From an uncultured Clostridia bacterium (lineage in GTDB: Bacteria; Bacillota; Clostridia; Christensenellales; Pumilibacteraceae): a DNA stretch of 64,000 nucleotides. Below, piece after piece: positions 52,072 through 59,875 of this stretch; positions within the stretch are counted from its first letter, which is position 1; each line of letters opens with the position of its first letter. The translations under genes and the position numbers were made by a program. Location: NCBI GenBank assembly GCA_934229275.1, contig CAKQDN010000001.1, positions 50,915-114,914 of the forward strand. Direction: 5' to 3'. A model generated the notes under the pieces. That model was given only the letters and a program-made list of their open reading frames with translations. It was not told the origin of the DNA and searched no databases.

Positions 52072-52944
52072 TCAGTGCAGAAGATTGTCCACCTTCGTGC
52101 TTTTAGCCCATTCGCTGGGCGTGTAGTGAGTAATCTTTTTGAATATTCTCGTAAAATACTGCGCCGAGCCGTATCCGAGCACGGACGCCACCTGCGACAG
52201 CGAGTATTGCCCAGTCGCGATAAGCCGCTTGGCTTCGTCGGTTTTCATCTTGTTGTAGTATGCGATGACCGAGCATCCCACGTCCGCCTTAAAGCGCGTT
52301 TCTATGCACGTTTTTGAAAAGAAAAGCCGCTTGCTTATCTCGTCGAGCGTCACGCTGCCGTACAGTTTTTCGGAAAGTATGCCCTTGACGCGCACGGTCA
52401 GTTCCGCGTCGTTTTCGGGTTTGGGGGGAAGTCGAGTGCCTTTTTCGTCGCGCATCAGCGATATGAGCAGACTTTCGAGATAGCACCGCATCATCTGCGC
52501 CGCGCCTATCGGAGCGTCGTCGCGGTAGTGCATGGCTCGCATGTAGATTTCGTCGGGCTTGTCCGAAAACGCGAGCGCGAATTCCGAAACTATGTTACTT
52601 AAACTCGCGCGTTCCGATGCCGACAGAGTCACTCGCTTATCCTCGAAAAAGGATGCGTCGCCCGACAGCGAAAAAGTGACTATTATCGAACTCGCGTAGC
52701 CTGCCGTTTTAATCGAGTGGAACTGATTGGGTTTGTGGAAATACGCCTCGCCGCGTCTTAAAACGTACTGGTTGTCGTCGGCTACTATCGTCGCTTCGCC
52801 GCGGTCAACGTACACCAGTTCCCAGAAGTTGTGGCTTTCGCCCTCGAACGAGAATTTCCTGCCGTAATTGAAATAATGCACCGTGTAAAACGCGGTGACC
52901 GACAAAACGGGATTTACGGGAGTTTTGACGAAATTGTTTTTCAT
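52072..52944 (-). CDS. AraC-family transcription regulator, predicted leaderless
   Basis: 290 aa. The N-terminal half is a cupin ligand-binding domain (ESHNFWELVYVDRGEATIV, LRRGEAYFHKPNQFHSI). The C-terminal half has the two AraC helix-turn-helices (YGSVTLDEISKRLFFSKTCIETRFK and YSLSQVASVLGYGSAQYFTRIFKKITHYTPSEW). It is divergent from a PIG-L deacetylase gene, its likely target. The promoter -10 ends six bases before the ATG and there is no ribosome site, so a leaderless mRNA is predicted. The -35 hexamer lies in one of three direct repeats that probably bind this protein. Confidence 0.93.
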   Translation of the reverse strand: MKNNFVKTPVNPVLSVTAFYTVHYFNYGRKFSFEGESHNFWELVYVDRGEATIVADDNQYVLRRGEAYFHKPNQFHSIKTAGYASSIIVTFSLSGDASFFEDKRVTLSASERASLSNIVSEFALAFSDKPDEIYMRAMHYRDDAPIGAAQMMRCYLESLLISLMRDEKGTRLPPKPENDAELTVRVKGILSEKLYGSVTLDEISKRLFFSKTCIETRFKADVGCSVIAYYNKMKTDEAKRLIATGQYSLSQVASVLGYGSAQYFTRIFKKITHYTPSEWAKSTKVDNLLH

Positions 52945-52950
52945 GACTCA

Positions 52951-53048
52951 ATTATACAATCTTTCGCGTTTTTGTGCAAACGAATACGCGCTTTCGTGCA
53001 AAAATTCATGCCGACCGATTTTTATAAACGCGTTATTTTGTGCAAAAA
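52951..53048. promoter_or_regulatory. araC-like promoter and three direct-repeat operators
   Basis: Minus strand TTGCAC (52979-52974), 17-base spacer, TATAAT (52956-52951), six bases, ATG. Three direct repeats of the form TTT(T/C)GTGCAAA lie at 52970-52980, 52992-53003 and 53036-53048; the first overlaps the -35. Direct repeats are the usual binding sites of AraC-type proteins. Confidence 0.65.
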
Positions 53049-53074
53049 CGGTTGCATTTTCGTCCGCATATCGT

Positions 53075-53103
53075 TTGACTATCCGCGCAATCGGGTATAT
53101 AAT
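53075..53103 (+). promoter_or_regulatory. Promoter for the PIG-L gene
   Basis: TTGACT at 53075, 17-base spacer, TATAAT at 53098; the operator repeats end 26 bases upstream. Confidence 0.75.
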
Positions 53104-53155
53104 ATCGGTGTAACTGTATTTTTCGGCATACGAGCCGGACGAAAGGAGAAAAACC

Positions 53156-53989
53156 ATGCGATTTTTAAAGGCAAACGCAAGAGAATTTCTGCCGCAGGGC
53201 GAAAAAAAGAAAATCACGCACATGTGCATAGCCGCACACTTCGACGACGTCGAGTTCATGGCGTATCACGGCGTTTTACAATGTTTCGGAAAAGAGGATA
53301 AATGGTTCGCGTCCGTGGTCGTAACCGACGGCGCGGGCAGCCCGAGAAGCGGCTTGTACGGGGATTACACCGACGAGCAGATGAAAGCCGTCCGCATCCG
53401 CGAGCAGCAAAAAGCGGCGGTCGTGGGCGAGTACGGCGCGGCTTACAACCTCGACTTTACGTCCAAAGAGGTCAAGGACGGCGACGAAAACGTCGTCAAA
53501 GAACTGGCGGAAGTCATAAAGGAGTGCCGCCCCGACGTTATCTACACGCACAATCCCGCAGACAAGCACGACACGCATTTAAGCGTTTGCCTGCGCGTTA
53601 TCGCGGCGATAAAGTCGCTTCCCGACGAATATAAACCGAAAAAACTCATCGGCTGCGAAGTATGGCGTTCGCTCGACTGGGTCAACGACGAGCAGAAAGT
53701 ACTTTTGGACGTTTCGGCGCATCCCAATATTTCCATGAGTCTGTCGTCCGTGTTCGACAGCCAGATTCAGGGCGGCAAGCGTTACGAACTCGCCTGCGAC
53801 GGCAGAAGGCTGGCAAACGCAACCTTTTTCGCAAGTCACGCTACCGACGAGGCGGAGCGGCTCAACTACGCGATCGATATGTCGCCTCTTATGCGCGGCG
53901 GCGATGTCAAAGAGTATATCGACGACTATATCCGCGCGTTCGAAAACGATGTGCTGAAAAGAATAACCGAGTTCGAAGGCAAGAAGTAA
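53156..53989 (+). CDS. PIG-L/LmbE-family N-acetylglucosamine deacetylase
   Basis: 277-aa zinc deacetylase acting on GlcNAc-type sugar conjugates. The zinc motif is AAHFDDVEF (His and Asp-Asp, residues about 24-29), and the distal His is in THNPADKHDTHLS. A helix SFASHATDEAERLNYA is near the C-terminus. There is no signal peptide. The family includes bacillithiol and mycothiol deacetylases, but thiol pathways are not otherwise visible here; with an AraC/cupin regulator next door, a sugar-catabolic role is equally likely. GAAAGGAG precedes the ATG. Confidence 0.9.
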   Translation: MRFLKANAREFLPQGEKKKITHMCIAAHFDDVEFMAYHGVLQCFGKEDKWFASVVVTDGAGSPRSGLYGDYTDEQMKAVRIREQQKAAVVGEYGAAYNLDFTSKEVKDGDENVVKELAEVIKECRPDVIYTHNPADKHDTHLSVCLRVIAAIKSLPDEYKPKKLIGCEVWRSLDWVNDEQKVLLDVSAHPNISMSLSSVFDSQIQGGKRYELACDGRRLANATFFASHATDEAERLNYAIDMSPLMRGGDVKEYIDDYIRAFENDVLKRITEFEGKK

Positions 53990-54000
53990 ATGTAAATAAA

Positions 54001-54043
54001 AAAGCGACAGCCGTGAATAAATCGACTGTCGCTTATATTTTTT
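54001..54043. terminator. Bidirectional terminator between PIG-L and spore-coat genes
   Basis: Stem AAGCGACAG-C-CG/CG-A-CTGTCGCTT with T runs on both strands, between convergent genes. Confidence 0.8.
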
Positions 54044-54069
54044 GCGCAAAGGCAAAAAACTCGTAAGGC

Positions 54070-54492
54070 TTATTTTATTTTGGACGCTCCGGCTCCGGAT
54101 TTAACGACGTTTTTGCCGAATTTGGTGCGCGCCGCTTTGATTTTCTGAACGGGCGCGGGTTCGGTTTTGTACATTCCGCGGTCGTTCATATACTTGAACG
54201 CGTCGTACTGATCGCACGCACACTCGGACATCTGCGTGTTAATGATTTTGCGCAGTTGCTCGTTGTCGATTTCGAGCATAGCAGTGCCGTACAGTTTGAC
54301 GAGGTTTTTGTGACCGCCCAGCACGTCCGAGATGATGTCGTAGTCGCTGAGTCTGCAGTTGTGGTCGCATGCGGCTTCGGTCCGCTCGTCCGTTTTGCGA
54401 GTACGGGGAGCGGCGTTTTTCTGCTTTTTATCCGCGGTTTTGTTTTCCGCAGAGTGTTTTTGTTTTTGATTTTCGTTCTTTTTAGCAGGCAT
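54070..54492 (-). CDS. CotF-like spore coat protein
   Basis: 140 aa. A basic Lys/Asn/Gln-rich N-terminus (residues 1-45) precedes a four-helix ferritin-like region of CotF type (LSDYDIISDVLGGHKNLVKLYG, MLEIDNEQLRKIINTQMSECACDQYDAFKYMNDRGMY). CotF-family proteins are part of the endospore coat, so the host is probably a spore former or descends from one. A GGAG site precedes the ATG. It follows the 64-aa gene by 12 bases in the same operon. Confidence 0.8.
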   Translation of the reverse strand: MPAKKNENQKQKHSAENKTADKKQKNAAPRTRKTDERTEAACDHNCRLSDYDIISDVLGGHKNLVKLYGTAMLEIDNEQLRKIINTQMSECACDQYDAFKYMNDRGMYKTEPAPVQKIKAARTKFGKNVVKSGAGASKIK

Positions 54493-54504
54493 GATTGTTT
54501 CTCC

Positions 54505-54699
54505 TTATTGGTTGTTGTTTAAGTACTCGTAAAGAGCCATAAAACGTGTTTTGTGATTGTTTGCGTATTTACCCAGTTTGGTTTTAAGCACGGGGTCGGA
54601 ACATTCGTCCACATACGCGCAGCATTTTTTATACGCAAGTTCTTCGCTGCCGAGAAGTTGCGTCAGTTCCTGTAAAGTTTTTGTCGTCATTTTTGACAT
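54505..54699 (-). CDS. Small ferritin-like protein, probably spore-coat associated
   Basis: 64 aa, two helices: KTLQELTQLLGSEELAYKKCCAYVDECSD and KTKLGKYANNHKTRFMALYEYLNN. It resembles short coat-associated or DUF2383-like helical-hairpin proteins. The upstream partner of the CotF-like gene, it has a strong GGAGG seven bases before the ATG. The leader contains a small inverted repeat AATCT-GATT-AGATT at 54717-54730. The function is inferred from the neighbour. Confidence 0.75.
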   Translation of the reverse strand: MSKMTTKTLQELTQLLGSEELAYKKCCAYVDECSDPVLKTKLGKYANNHKTRFMALYEYLNNNQ

Positions 54700-54794
54700 A
54701 TCGTTACCTCCGACGTAATCTGATTAGATTATCTGCATAAGAAACAAAATTATACCGCAGTTAAGTAAATTTCCGCGAAATTATCGTCAATCGC

Positions 54795-54823
54795 TTGAAA
54801 AAGCGAGCGTTTTATGCTACAAT
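54795..54823 (+). promoter_or_regulatory. recX promoter, six bases from ATG
   Basis: TTGAAA at 54795, 17-base spacer, extended TGC-TACAAT at 54818, then TTCCGT and ATG at 54830; predicts leaderless mRNA. No LexA or CIRCE-like box was recognised. Confidence 0.7.
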
Positions 54824-54829
54824 TTCCGT

Positions 54830-55432
54830 ATGGGCATAATAACCGACGTAAAATTTCAGAAAAAAAATCACGCTCGCGTCAGCGTGTTCGTGGACGGCGA
54901 GTTTTTTTGCGGTATGCAGAGTATAACCGCCGCGAAAGAGGGAATAAAGCCCGGCGCGGAAATAGACGAAGCGTGGCTTTTTCAGGCGATTGCCGAAAGC
55001 GAAAGCGCGGAAGCGTTCGATAAGGCGCTTTCATACCTGAGTAAAGCCCCACGCACGAAAAAAGAGATCGAAAACTATCTCTATAAAAAGGAATATCCGT
55101 CGTTCGCCGTGGACGCGACGATTCAAAAACTTACCGACTACGGCTATCTCGACGACGAGCGGTACGTCGACGGCTATCTGTCGTTCTATTCTGGCGATCG
55201 CGGCGTCAAAAGGCTGAAAGTCGATCTCATGCAAAAGGGCGTGGATAAAAACCTTATCGAAGAAAAACTGTCCGCGCTGCCTGGGCAGGAAGACGCCGCA
55301 AGACTTGCCGCGAAAAAGTACCTTCGCACGCACCGCGACGCCGATAAAAACAAACTGCGCGCTCATCTGTACGCGAAAGGGTTCGAATACTCGGTAATTT
55401 CCGACGTCGTAGGCGAGGACGATTATGATTAA
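54830..55432 (+). CDS. recX: RecX, RecA regulator, predicted leaderless
   Basis: 200-aa protein that modulates RecA filaments. Three-helix RecX repeats are visible: FDKALSYLSKAPRTKKEIENYLYKK, IQKLTDYGYLDDERYVDGYLSF and RGVKRLKVDLMQKGVDKNLIEE, followed by a fourth helix bundle near the C-terminus. The N-terminal extension (IITDVKFQKKNHARVSVFVDG) is typical of Firmicute RecX. It lacks a Shine-Dalgarno and the -10 ends six bases upstream. The stop overlaps the nnrD start by eight bases. RecA itself is not in the window. Confidence 0.92.
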   Translation: MGIITDVKFQKKNHARVSVFVDGEFFCGMQSITAAKEGIKPGAEIDEAWLFQAIAESESAEAFDKALSYLSKAPRTKKEIENYLYKKEYPSFAVDATIQKLTDYGYLDDERYVDGYLSFYSGDRGVKRLKVDLMQKGVDKNLIEEKLSALPGQEDAARLAAKKYLRTHRDADKNKLRAHLYAKGFEYSVISDVVGEDDYD

Positions 55433-56843
55433 AGTCTGCCGTTATAAAGACATTATTTCGCTTGCGGGAAGCGCGGACGAAACGCTTCTTCGCTCGTTTG
55501 CGGACGAGGCGATAAGCCGTCTTTTTGCGGACTTATCGTGCGGTGCCGAGTTTGCGCTCGGAAAAGGACAGTCGGGCATACTGGGTGCGTTCCTTGCCGC
55601 CGCATGCGCCGAAAAAGGAATAAAAACCGCCGTTTTCGCAGAGAAAAATCTGCCCGAAAAGGCGATAAAGCCGCTCGTCGGCTCAAAAACGGAAGTAAAA
55701 AATCTTTCCGATTTTACTTGTTCTTCGGTCGTAATCGACTGCCTGTCGCCCGATAAATTCACGAAAAAACCGGGACGAGAACTTGTTTCGGTTGCAAAAA
55801 AGATAAACGAATGCCGGGATTGCGTTAAAATCTCCGTGTTGTCGCCGTTCGGACTTAATCCCGACAGCGGAGAAAGTACCGGTTTTGCCGTCGCCGCGGA
55901 TAAAACGCTTTGTTTTTCCGCCGCCGCTTCCGGACTTATTCTGTCGGACGGACTTAACTATTCGGGCGAACCGATCGTTATCGGCGATTGCCCGGTGCGC
56001 ATTCTCGGCAGCATCACGGACGAAAATTTCGCCGCTTTGCCGAAAAGAAAACGAGTAAGCCACAAGGGTGTGTACGGAAAAATTTCCGTTATAGGCGGCT
56101 CGGACGCGATGCCCGGCGCGCCGCTCATGGCGTACGGCAGCGCGGTTGCAGCAAGCGTTTCGGGAGCAGGACTGGTGCGCCTGTGCGTCGGCGAAAACGA
56201 AAAATGCGCCTATAAATCGCGCGTTACCGAGCAAACTCTGTTTTTTCTCCCCGAAAAGGACGGCTTTATCCGCTTCGACCAATCGAAACTGCGCGAAATA
56301 ATTGAGTATTCCGACGTCATTGCGCTTGGACCGGGAATGGGGAACAACCCGTTTCTGCCCGAAATCATCGAATTTTTGTGCCAAAACTTCAATAAAACGC
56401 TTATTCTCGACGCCGACGCGCTCAACGCGGTCGCCAAAAATCCCGACAGCATAAAAAACCACGTCGCAAAACCGGTTTTAACTCCGCATATCGGCGAATT
56501 TGCCCGACTTGCGCCCGAAATCAAGCCGTTCGATATTAAAAAAGTCAAAGCGTTTGCAAGGGAAAATAAGTGCGTGCTTGTGCTTAAATCCGCCTGCACC
56601 GTAATAACCGACGGAGTAAGCGTCTTCTTCAATACGAGCGGCACGCCGGCTCTCGCCAAAGGCGGCAGCGGCGACGTTCTCTCGGGCATAATAGCGGCGT
56701 ACTCCGCGGTATGTTCTCCGCTCGAAGCCGCGGCAAAAGCCTGCTATCGTTTCGGAAAAACCGCCGAACGGGTCGCACGGATAACCGGAGAAGAAGCCCT
56801 GCTCGCCCGAGACGTAATCGCCGCGATTCAGGGCGAAAAGTAA
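55425..56843 (+). CDS. nnrD: Bifunctional NAD(P)HX epimerase/dehydratase, degenerate epimerase half
   Basis: 472 aa, repairing hydrated NAD(P)H. The C-terminal ADP-dependent dehydratase (about residues 210-470) has KGVYGKISVIGGSDAMPGAP, LGPGMGNN, DADALNAVAKN, LTPHIGEFARL and NTSGTPALAKGGSGDVLSG. The N-terminal YjeF_N epimerase half (about 1-200) keeps the general layout but its glycine-rich signature reads GKGQSGILGAFLA rather than G-x-G-N-N-G-G-D-G, so activity is doubtful. It overlaps recX by eight bases, and the pair ends at the terminator at 56870. Confidence 0.9.
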   Translation: MIKVCRYKDIISLAGSADETLLRSFADEAISRLFADLSCGAEFALGKGQSGILGAFLAAACAEKGIKTAVFAEKNLPEKAIKPLVGSKTEVKNLSDFTCSSVVIDCLSPDKFTKKPGRELVSVAKKINECRDCVKISVLSPFGLNPDSGESTGFAVAADKTLCFSAAASGLILSDGLNYSGEPIVIGDCPVRILGSITDENFAALPKRKRVSHKGVYGKISVIGGSDAMPGAPLMAYGSAVAASVSGAGLVRLCVGENEKCAYKSRVTEQTLFFLPEKDGFIRFDQSKLREIIEYSDVIALGPGMGNNPFLPEIIEFLCQNFNKTLILDADALNAVAKNPDSIKNHVAKPVLTPHIGEFARLAPEIKPFDIKKVKAFARENKCVLVLKSACTVITDGVSVFFNTSGTPALAKGGSGDVLSGIIAAYSAVCSPLEAAAKACYRFGKTAERVARITGEEALLARDVIAAIQGEK

Positions 56844-56869
56844 AAATTTCAGCAATCGATATAATAAAG

Positions 56870-56905
56870 TAAAAAGCGTTCCGAACTTAGCGGAGCGTTT
56901 TTTGT
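56870..56905 (+). terminator. Terminator after recX-nnrD
   Basis: Stem AAAAGCGTTCCG/CGGAGCGTTTT with one bulged G, followed by six T. Confidence 0.75.
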
Positions 56906-56914
56906 CTATAAAAA

Positions 56915-56938
56915 GCGTAAAAAATTACATAATTACGC
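56915..56938 (+). promoter_or_regulatory. Candidate MazE operator
   Basis: Inverted repeat GCGTAA-N12-TTACGC, 51 bases before the antitoxin ATG. Autoregulation by MazE(F) is usual, but the promoter hexamers here are weak. Confidence 0.4.
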
Positions 56939-56988
56939 AAAATTCGCCGCAAAATAATCGTATGCCGAAAGGTTCGAGGGGGATAATT

Positions 56989-57192
56989 ATGAAGACGATA
57001 GAAATATCGATATCGCAGGGAGCGTACGAAAATTTGACTAAATTCGCAGAACTTAAAAATATGCCGATCGAAAAAGTAATTGCCCGGCTCGTGGAAAGGT
57101 TTGCGCCCGCAACGCATACCATGACAGTAGAGGAACTTGCGCTCGGTTATGCGGCGAGCGGCGAGGAAAACCTCGACTGGGCTAATCTTTAA
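56989..57192 (+). CDS. MazE-type antitoxin
   Basis: 67 aa. A ribbon-helix-helix-like N-terminus (MKTIEISISQGAYENLTKFAE, MPIEKVIARLVERF) is followed by a C-terminal segment ending GEENLDWANL that would bind the toxin. The ATG at 56989 has GAGGGGG eight bases upstream; an upstream ATG at 56902 lies on the previous terminator. It precedes the MazF gene by 12 bases, so antitoxin and toxin are co-expressed. It resembles the EndoAI/NdoAI type of Bacillus. Confidence 0.85.
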   Translation: MKTIEISISQGAYENLTKFAELKNMPIEKVIARLVERFAPATHTMTVEELALGYAASGEENLDWANL

Positions 57193-57204
57193 GGAAACAC
57201 GCAA

Positions 57205-57552
57205 ATGACGGATATTAAACGCGGCGAATTGTATTATGCGGATTTAAGCCCCGTTATCGGGAGCGAGCAGGGCGGAGTGCGCCCCGTTCTCATAATCCAG
57301 AACGACGTGGGTAACAAGTATTCGCCCACGATTATCGCCTGCGCCGTCACCAGTCGGCTGACAAAAGCCAAACTGCCCACGCATATAGAACTAAAGGAAG
57401 GCGAGTCCGGACTTAAAAAAGAGTCGGTCGCTCTCCTCGAACAACTGCGTACGCTCGATAAACGCCGTCTGAAAGAAAAAATCGGCGTTCTGTCAAACGA
57501 AAAAATGGAAAGAGTGGACCGCGCTCTTCTCATTTCGCTCGGTTTTATCTGA
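57205..57552 (+). CDS. mazF: MazF/NdoA-type endoribonuclease toxin
   Basis: 115-aa single-strand mRNA interferase. Motifs are KRGELYYADLSPVIGSEQGGVRPVLIIQND (catalytic Arg in the VRP turn), the Thr in CAVTSR and the C-terminal LLEQLRTLDKRRLKEKIG. Length and sequence are typical of chromosomal Firmicute MazF. AAGGA precedes the ATG. Cleavage specificity cannot be read; U-ACAU is typical of close relatives. Confidence 0.95.
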   Translation: MTDIKRGELYYADLSPVIGSEQGGVRPVLIIQNDVGNKYSPTIIACAVTSRLTKAKLPTHIELKEGESGLKKESVALLEQLRTLDKRRLKEKIGVLSNEKMERVDRALLISLGFI

Positions 57553-57746
57553 TTTTTCTTTAGACGCAAAGCGGCTTTACGGCGGAGCGCGTTATGCTCG
57601 TCAAAACGCGGATTTATGCGTTTTTACGGGCTTTTAAGCCGCAGGAAGGCAAAATAAAAGCGCGCTCTCGGTGCGATTAAACGGAAAGTTGCAAACGATC
57701 AAAAAAATAAAATTAAAAAAATTTTCGGAAAACGGCGTTAATTTTG
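57553..57746. other. Intergenic stretch between mazF and tRNA-Pro
   Basis: No gene or clear terminator seen. A distant GCGGCTT/AAGCCGC pair (about 57570 and 57637) could close a loop but has no T tract. Confidence 0.3.
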
Positions 57747-57775
57747 TTGCAATTTGCGCCGTTTTGGTATACAAT
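57747..57775 (+). promoter_or_regulatory. tRNA-Pro promoter
   Basis: TTGCAA at 57747, 17-base spacer, TACAAT at 57770; the tRNA begins 39 bases after the -10. Confidence 0.65.
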
Positions 57776-57814
57776 ATATGGGCAAACGAAAGTTATTTCG
57801 TTTTTTTCGCGCGT

Positions 57815-57890
57815 CGAGGTGTAGCGCAGGTGGTAGCGCGCATGGTTCGGGTCCATGAGGTCGTGAGTTCGAGTCTCGTCACCTCGACCA
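57815..57890 (+). tRNA. tRNA-Pro, anticodon CGG
   Basis: 76 nt with encoded CCA. The acceptor stem CGAGGTG pairs with CACCTCG. The D arm has GCGC/GCGC. The anticodon stem CATGG/CCATG encloses loop TTCGGGT, giving anticodon CGG (Pro). The T arm has loop TTCGAGT with a stem containing two wobble pairs. A terminator follows at once. Confidence 0.95.
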
Positions 57891-57896
57891 AATTAA

Positions 57897-57926
57897 AGGC
57901 TTTTTCCATTGGAAGAAGTCTTTTTC
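57897..57926 (+). terminator. Terminator after tRNA-Pro
   Basis: Stem AGGCTTTTTCC/GGAAGAAGTCT with wobble pairs, followed by TTTTCC. Confidence 0.6.
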
Positions 57927-58081
57927 CTTTGCTTTTTTGCACGTTTTTATATAAACGCACCCTCAAAACCGAGCCATGAGGGAATTTCGGATATTACCGT
58001 GTATTCTTATGCGTTTTTGGTAATAGTCGGTTTTGCCGCTAGTTATCGGATAAAAGTTGAGTGAAAACATTGAAGAGGGTA

Positions 58082-58110
58082 TTGAATTTGCTCCGAAAAA
58101 GCGGTATAAT
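58082..58110 (+). promoter_or_regulatory. Promoter for the flavin reductase-like gene
   Basis: TTGAAT at 58082, 17-base spacer, TATAAT at 58105. Confidence 0.7.
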
Positions 58111-58139
58111 AAAGAAAAAACGAAAAGGAGAAAAAGTTC

Positions 58140-58697
58140 ATGAGAAAAAATTTTCCCGTAAATCCCTGGTTCTATCCGCTTCCGGTGCTTATAATCGGAA
58201 CGTACGACGAAAACGGCAATCCCGACGCCATGAACGCGGCGTGGGGCGGACTGTATGACAGCGATCTGGTCGAAATCTGCCTGAGCGCAGGTCACAAAAC
58301 CACCAAAAATATAATGAAGAAAAAGGCGTTCACGCTCGCGTTCGGAACGGCGGATACGGTTGCTGCGTGCGACTATGTCGGTCTGGTTTCGGCTAACGAC
58401 GTCGGCGACAAAATGCAAAAGTCCGGCTTTACCGCGACGAAAAGCGAATTCGTGGACGCGCCGGTCATCGAGCAACTTCCGCTCACGCTCGAATGTACTT
58501 TCGAAAAAGTGACCGAAAACGGCAACGTTATCGGAAAAATAGTCAATATCTGCGCCGACGAGCGTATTCTGGACGAACGCGGCGAAATAGACTATAAAAA
58601 ACTGCGCCCGATCGCTTACGAGCCGATTAAAAACCAATACGTCGTCATGGGCGACGTCGTGGGCACTGCGTTTTCCGACGGTAAAAAATTAAAGTAA
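58140..58697 (+). CDS. Flavin reductase-like FMN-binding protein
   Basis: 185 aa, split-barrel flavin-binding fold. Recognisable parts are the N-terminal FPVNPWFYPLPVLIIGTYDENG, NAAWGG, LSAGHKTTKNIMKKKAFTLAFG and the central CDYVGLVSANDVGDKMQKSGF. It probably binds FMN and reduces an unknown partner or substrate; anaerobes often carry several copies. AAAGGAG precedes the ATG. It is monocistronic, with a terminator at 58803. Confidence 0.9.
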   Translation: MRKNFPVNPWFYPLPVLIIGTYDENGNPDAMNAAWGGLYDSDLVEICLSAGHKTTKNIMKKKAFTLAFGTADTVAACDYVGLVSANDVGDKMQKSGFTATKSEFVDAPVIEQLPLTLECTFEKVTENGNVIGKIVNICADERILDERGEIDYKKLRPIAYEPIKNQYVVMGDVVGTAFSDGKKLK

Positions 58698-58802
58698 GCC
58701 CGATAGCACAAACGACGACCGCGCGAACAAAAAAACAACGCCATGGACGAATAAAAATAAGTCAATGCCGTCCGTTTTTCGGAAATAAACCGTAAATACG
58801 AC

Positions 58803-58851
58803 AAAAAAAGAGGAGCCGTGTGTTTTCTCGCACCGCGTGTCCTCTTTTTTT
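58803..58851 (+). terminator. Terminator after the flavin reductase-like gene
   Basis: Stem AAAAGAGGA/TCCTCTTTT with an imperfect GC-rich inner part, followed by T. The rest of the 313-base gap holds only the next promoter. Confidence 0.75.
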
Positions 58852-58873
58852 GCATAAAAATCAAAAAGCGGTA

Positions 58874-58902
58874 TTGACAAGCGGGGTTTTTTGTGATAAA
58901 AT
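58874..58902 (+). promoter_or_regulatory. Promoter for the cupin gene
   Basis: TTGACA at 58874, 17-base spacer, extended TGA-TAAAAT at 58897; the leader is about 100 nt. Confidence 0.7.
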
Positions 58903-59010
58903 AATAAACAACGGGTAAGCGGTTGCCCATGGTCGTGCGCGTTTGAAAAACGACAAAACCGCAATAAAAAAATATACGAGCGTCGCTTTGCGGCGAAGGA
59001 AGGAAAAGAG

Positions 59011-59667
59011 ATGAGTATTATTTCCGGCAGAGTATACAATGCTTGCCGAGAAAACAATGCGATCGAAGGTTGCACTGTTTCGGAAGAGATATTCGGAAAA
59101 GGAGAAGTCAGCGTCGTGTGTTTTTGCCTTGACGCGAACACCGATATAAGCGCGGAAACGTACGAGTACCCCAAACTTATGACGGTATTGTCGGGATGCG
59201 CGGAAACGTTCGGCTTTAACGGCACGTTCGGGCAATTGAAGGAGGATAAGAGCATATCCGTTCCGACCGGCGTTCCGACCGGAGTGCGCGCCAAAAGCCC
59301 GACGGTCTACACGGAAATAAATTTCGGGGGCAACGTTAAAATGAACGATAAAATAAAAACGGGCGAAGTGTTTTCGCTTAAAGATATCGTCCCGTACGAA
59401 AACGGCAAAATAGTCAATATGGACGTCGCCACGAGCGAGAAAACCAAATTCGTCGTCATGAGTTTCGACGAAGGCACGGGGCTTAGCGAACACGCGGCAC
59501 CCGGCGACGCGCTTATATTCGCTCTCGACGGCAAGGGAATAATCGGCTACGAGGGCAAAGAATACTCCATATCCGCAGGCGAAAACTTCCGTTTCGCAAA
59601 GGGAGGAAAACACTACGTCAAGGCGGACGGCAAGTTTAAAATGGCGCTTTTATTGACGCTCGAATAA
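59011..59667 (+). CDS. Two-domain cupin protein
   Basis: 218 aa. Residues about 1-105 form a degenerate small-barrel domain without obvious metal ligands. Residues about 110-218 form a conserved cupin (SFDEGTGLSEHAAPGDALIFALDGKGIIGYEGKEYSISAGENFRFAKGGKHYVKA) with the His/Glu/His metal positions partly kept. The inter-domain segment contains the direct repeat VPTGVPTGV, encoded by a 12-bp tandem duplication. Ligand unknown. GGAAGGAAAAG is an adequate ribosome site. Terminator at 59754. Confidence 0.85.
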   Translation: MSIISGRVYNACRENNAIEGCTVSEEIFGKGEVSVVCFCLDANTDISAETYEYPKLMTVLSGCAETFGFNGTFGQLKEDKSISVPTGVPTGVRAKSPTVYTEINFGGNVKMNDKIKTGEVFSLKDIVPYENGKIVNMDVATSEKTKFVVMSFDEGTGLSEHAAPGDALIFALDGKGIIGYEGKEYSISAGENFRFAKGGKHYVKADGKFKMALLLTLE

Positions 59668-59753
59668 GCCGAAAACAATATAAATTAAGCAAAAAGAAGG
59701 TAACGAAAGGCAAATTCTCATAAGGATGTTTTTTGCCGATTGAGAGTGCAAAC

Positions 59754-59795
59754 AAAAACACGCAGAATTCAGAAATGAACTCTGCGTGTTTTTGT
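59754..59795 (+). terminator. Terminator after the cupin gene
   Basis: Perfect 12-base stem AAAACACGCAGA/TCTGCGTGTTTT, followed by T. Confidence 0.85.
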
Positions 59796-59810
59796 CTACA
59801 CTTTTCGCCC

Positions 59811-59839
59811 TTGAAAAACGGTCGAAAAAATGGTATAAT
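59811..59839 (+). promoter_or_regulatory. Promoter for the sigma-region-4 protein
   Basis: TTGAAA at 59811, 17-base spacer, TATAAT at 59834, with a GGAGGG site before the ATG. Confidence 0.7.
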
Positions 59840-59875
59840 TAATTCAGAAAGAATAATCACTACGGAGGGCTCGCC

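Noticed and set aside
57671..57979. 102-residue frame over the tRNA
   Set aside because: Covers the tRNA-Pro gene and its promoter.
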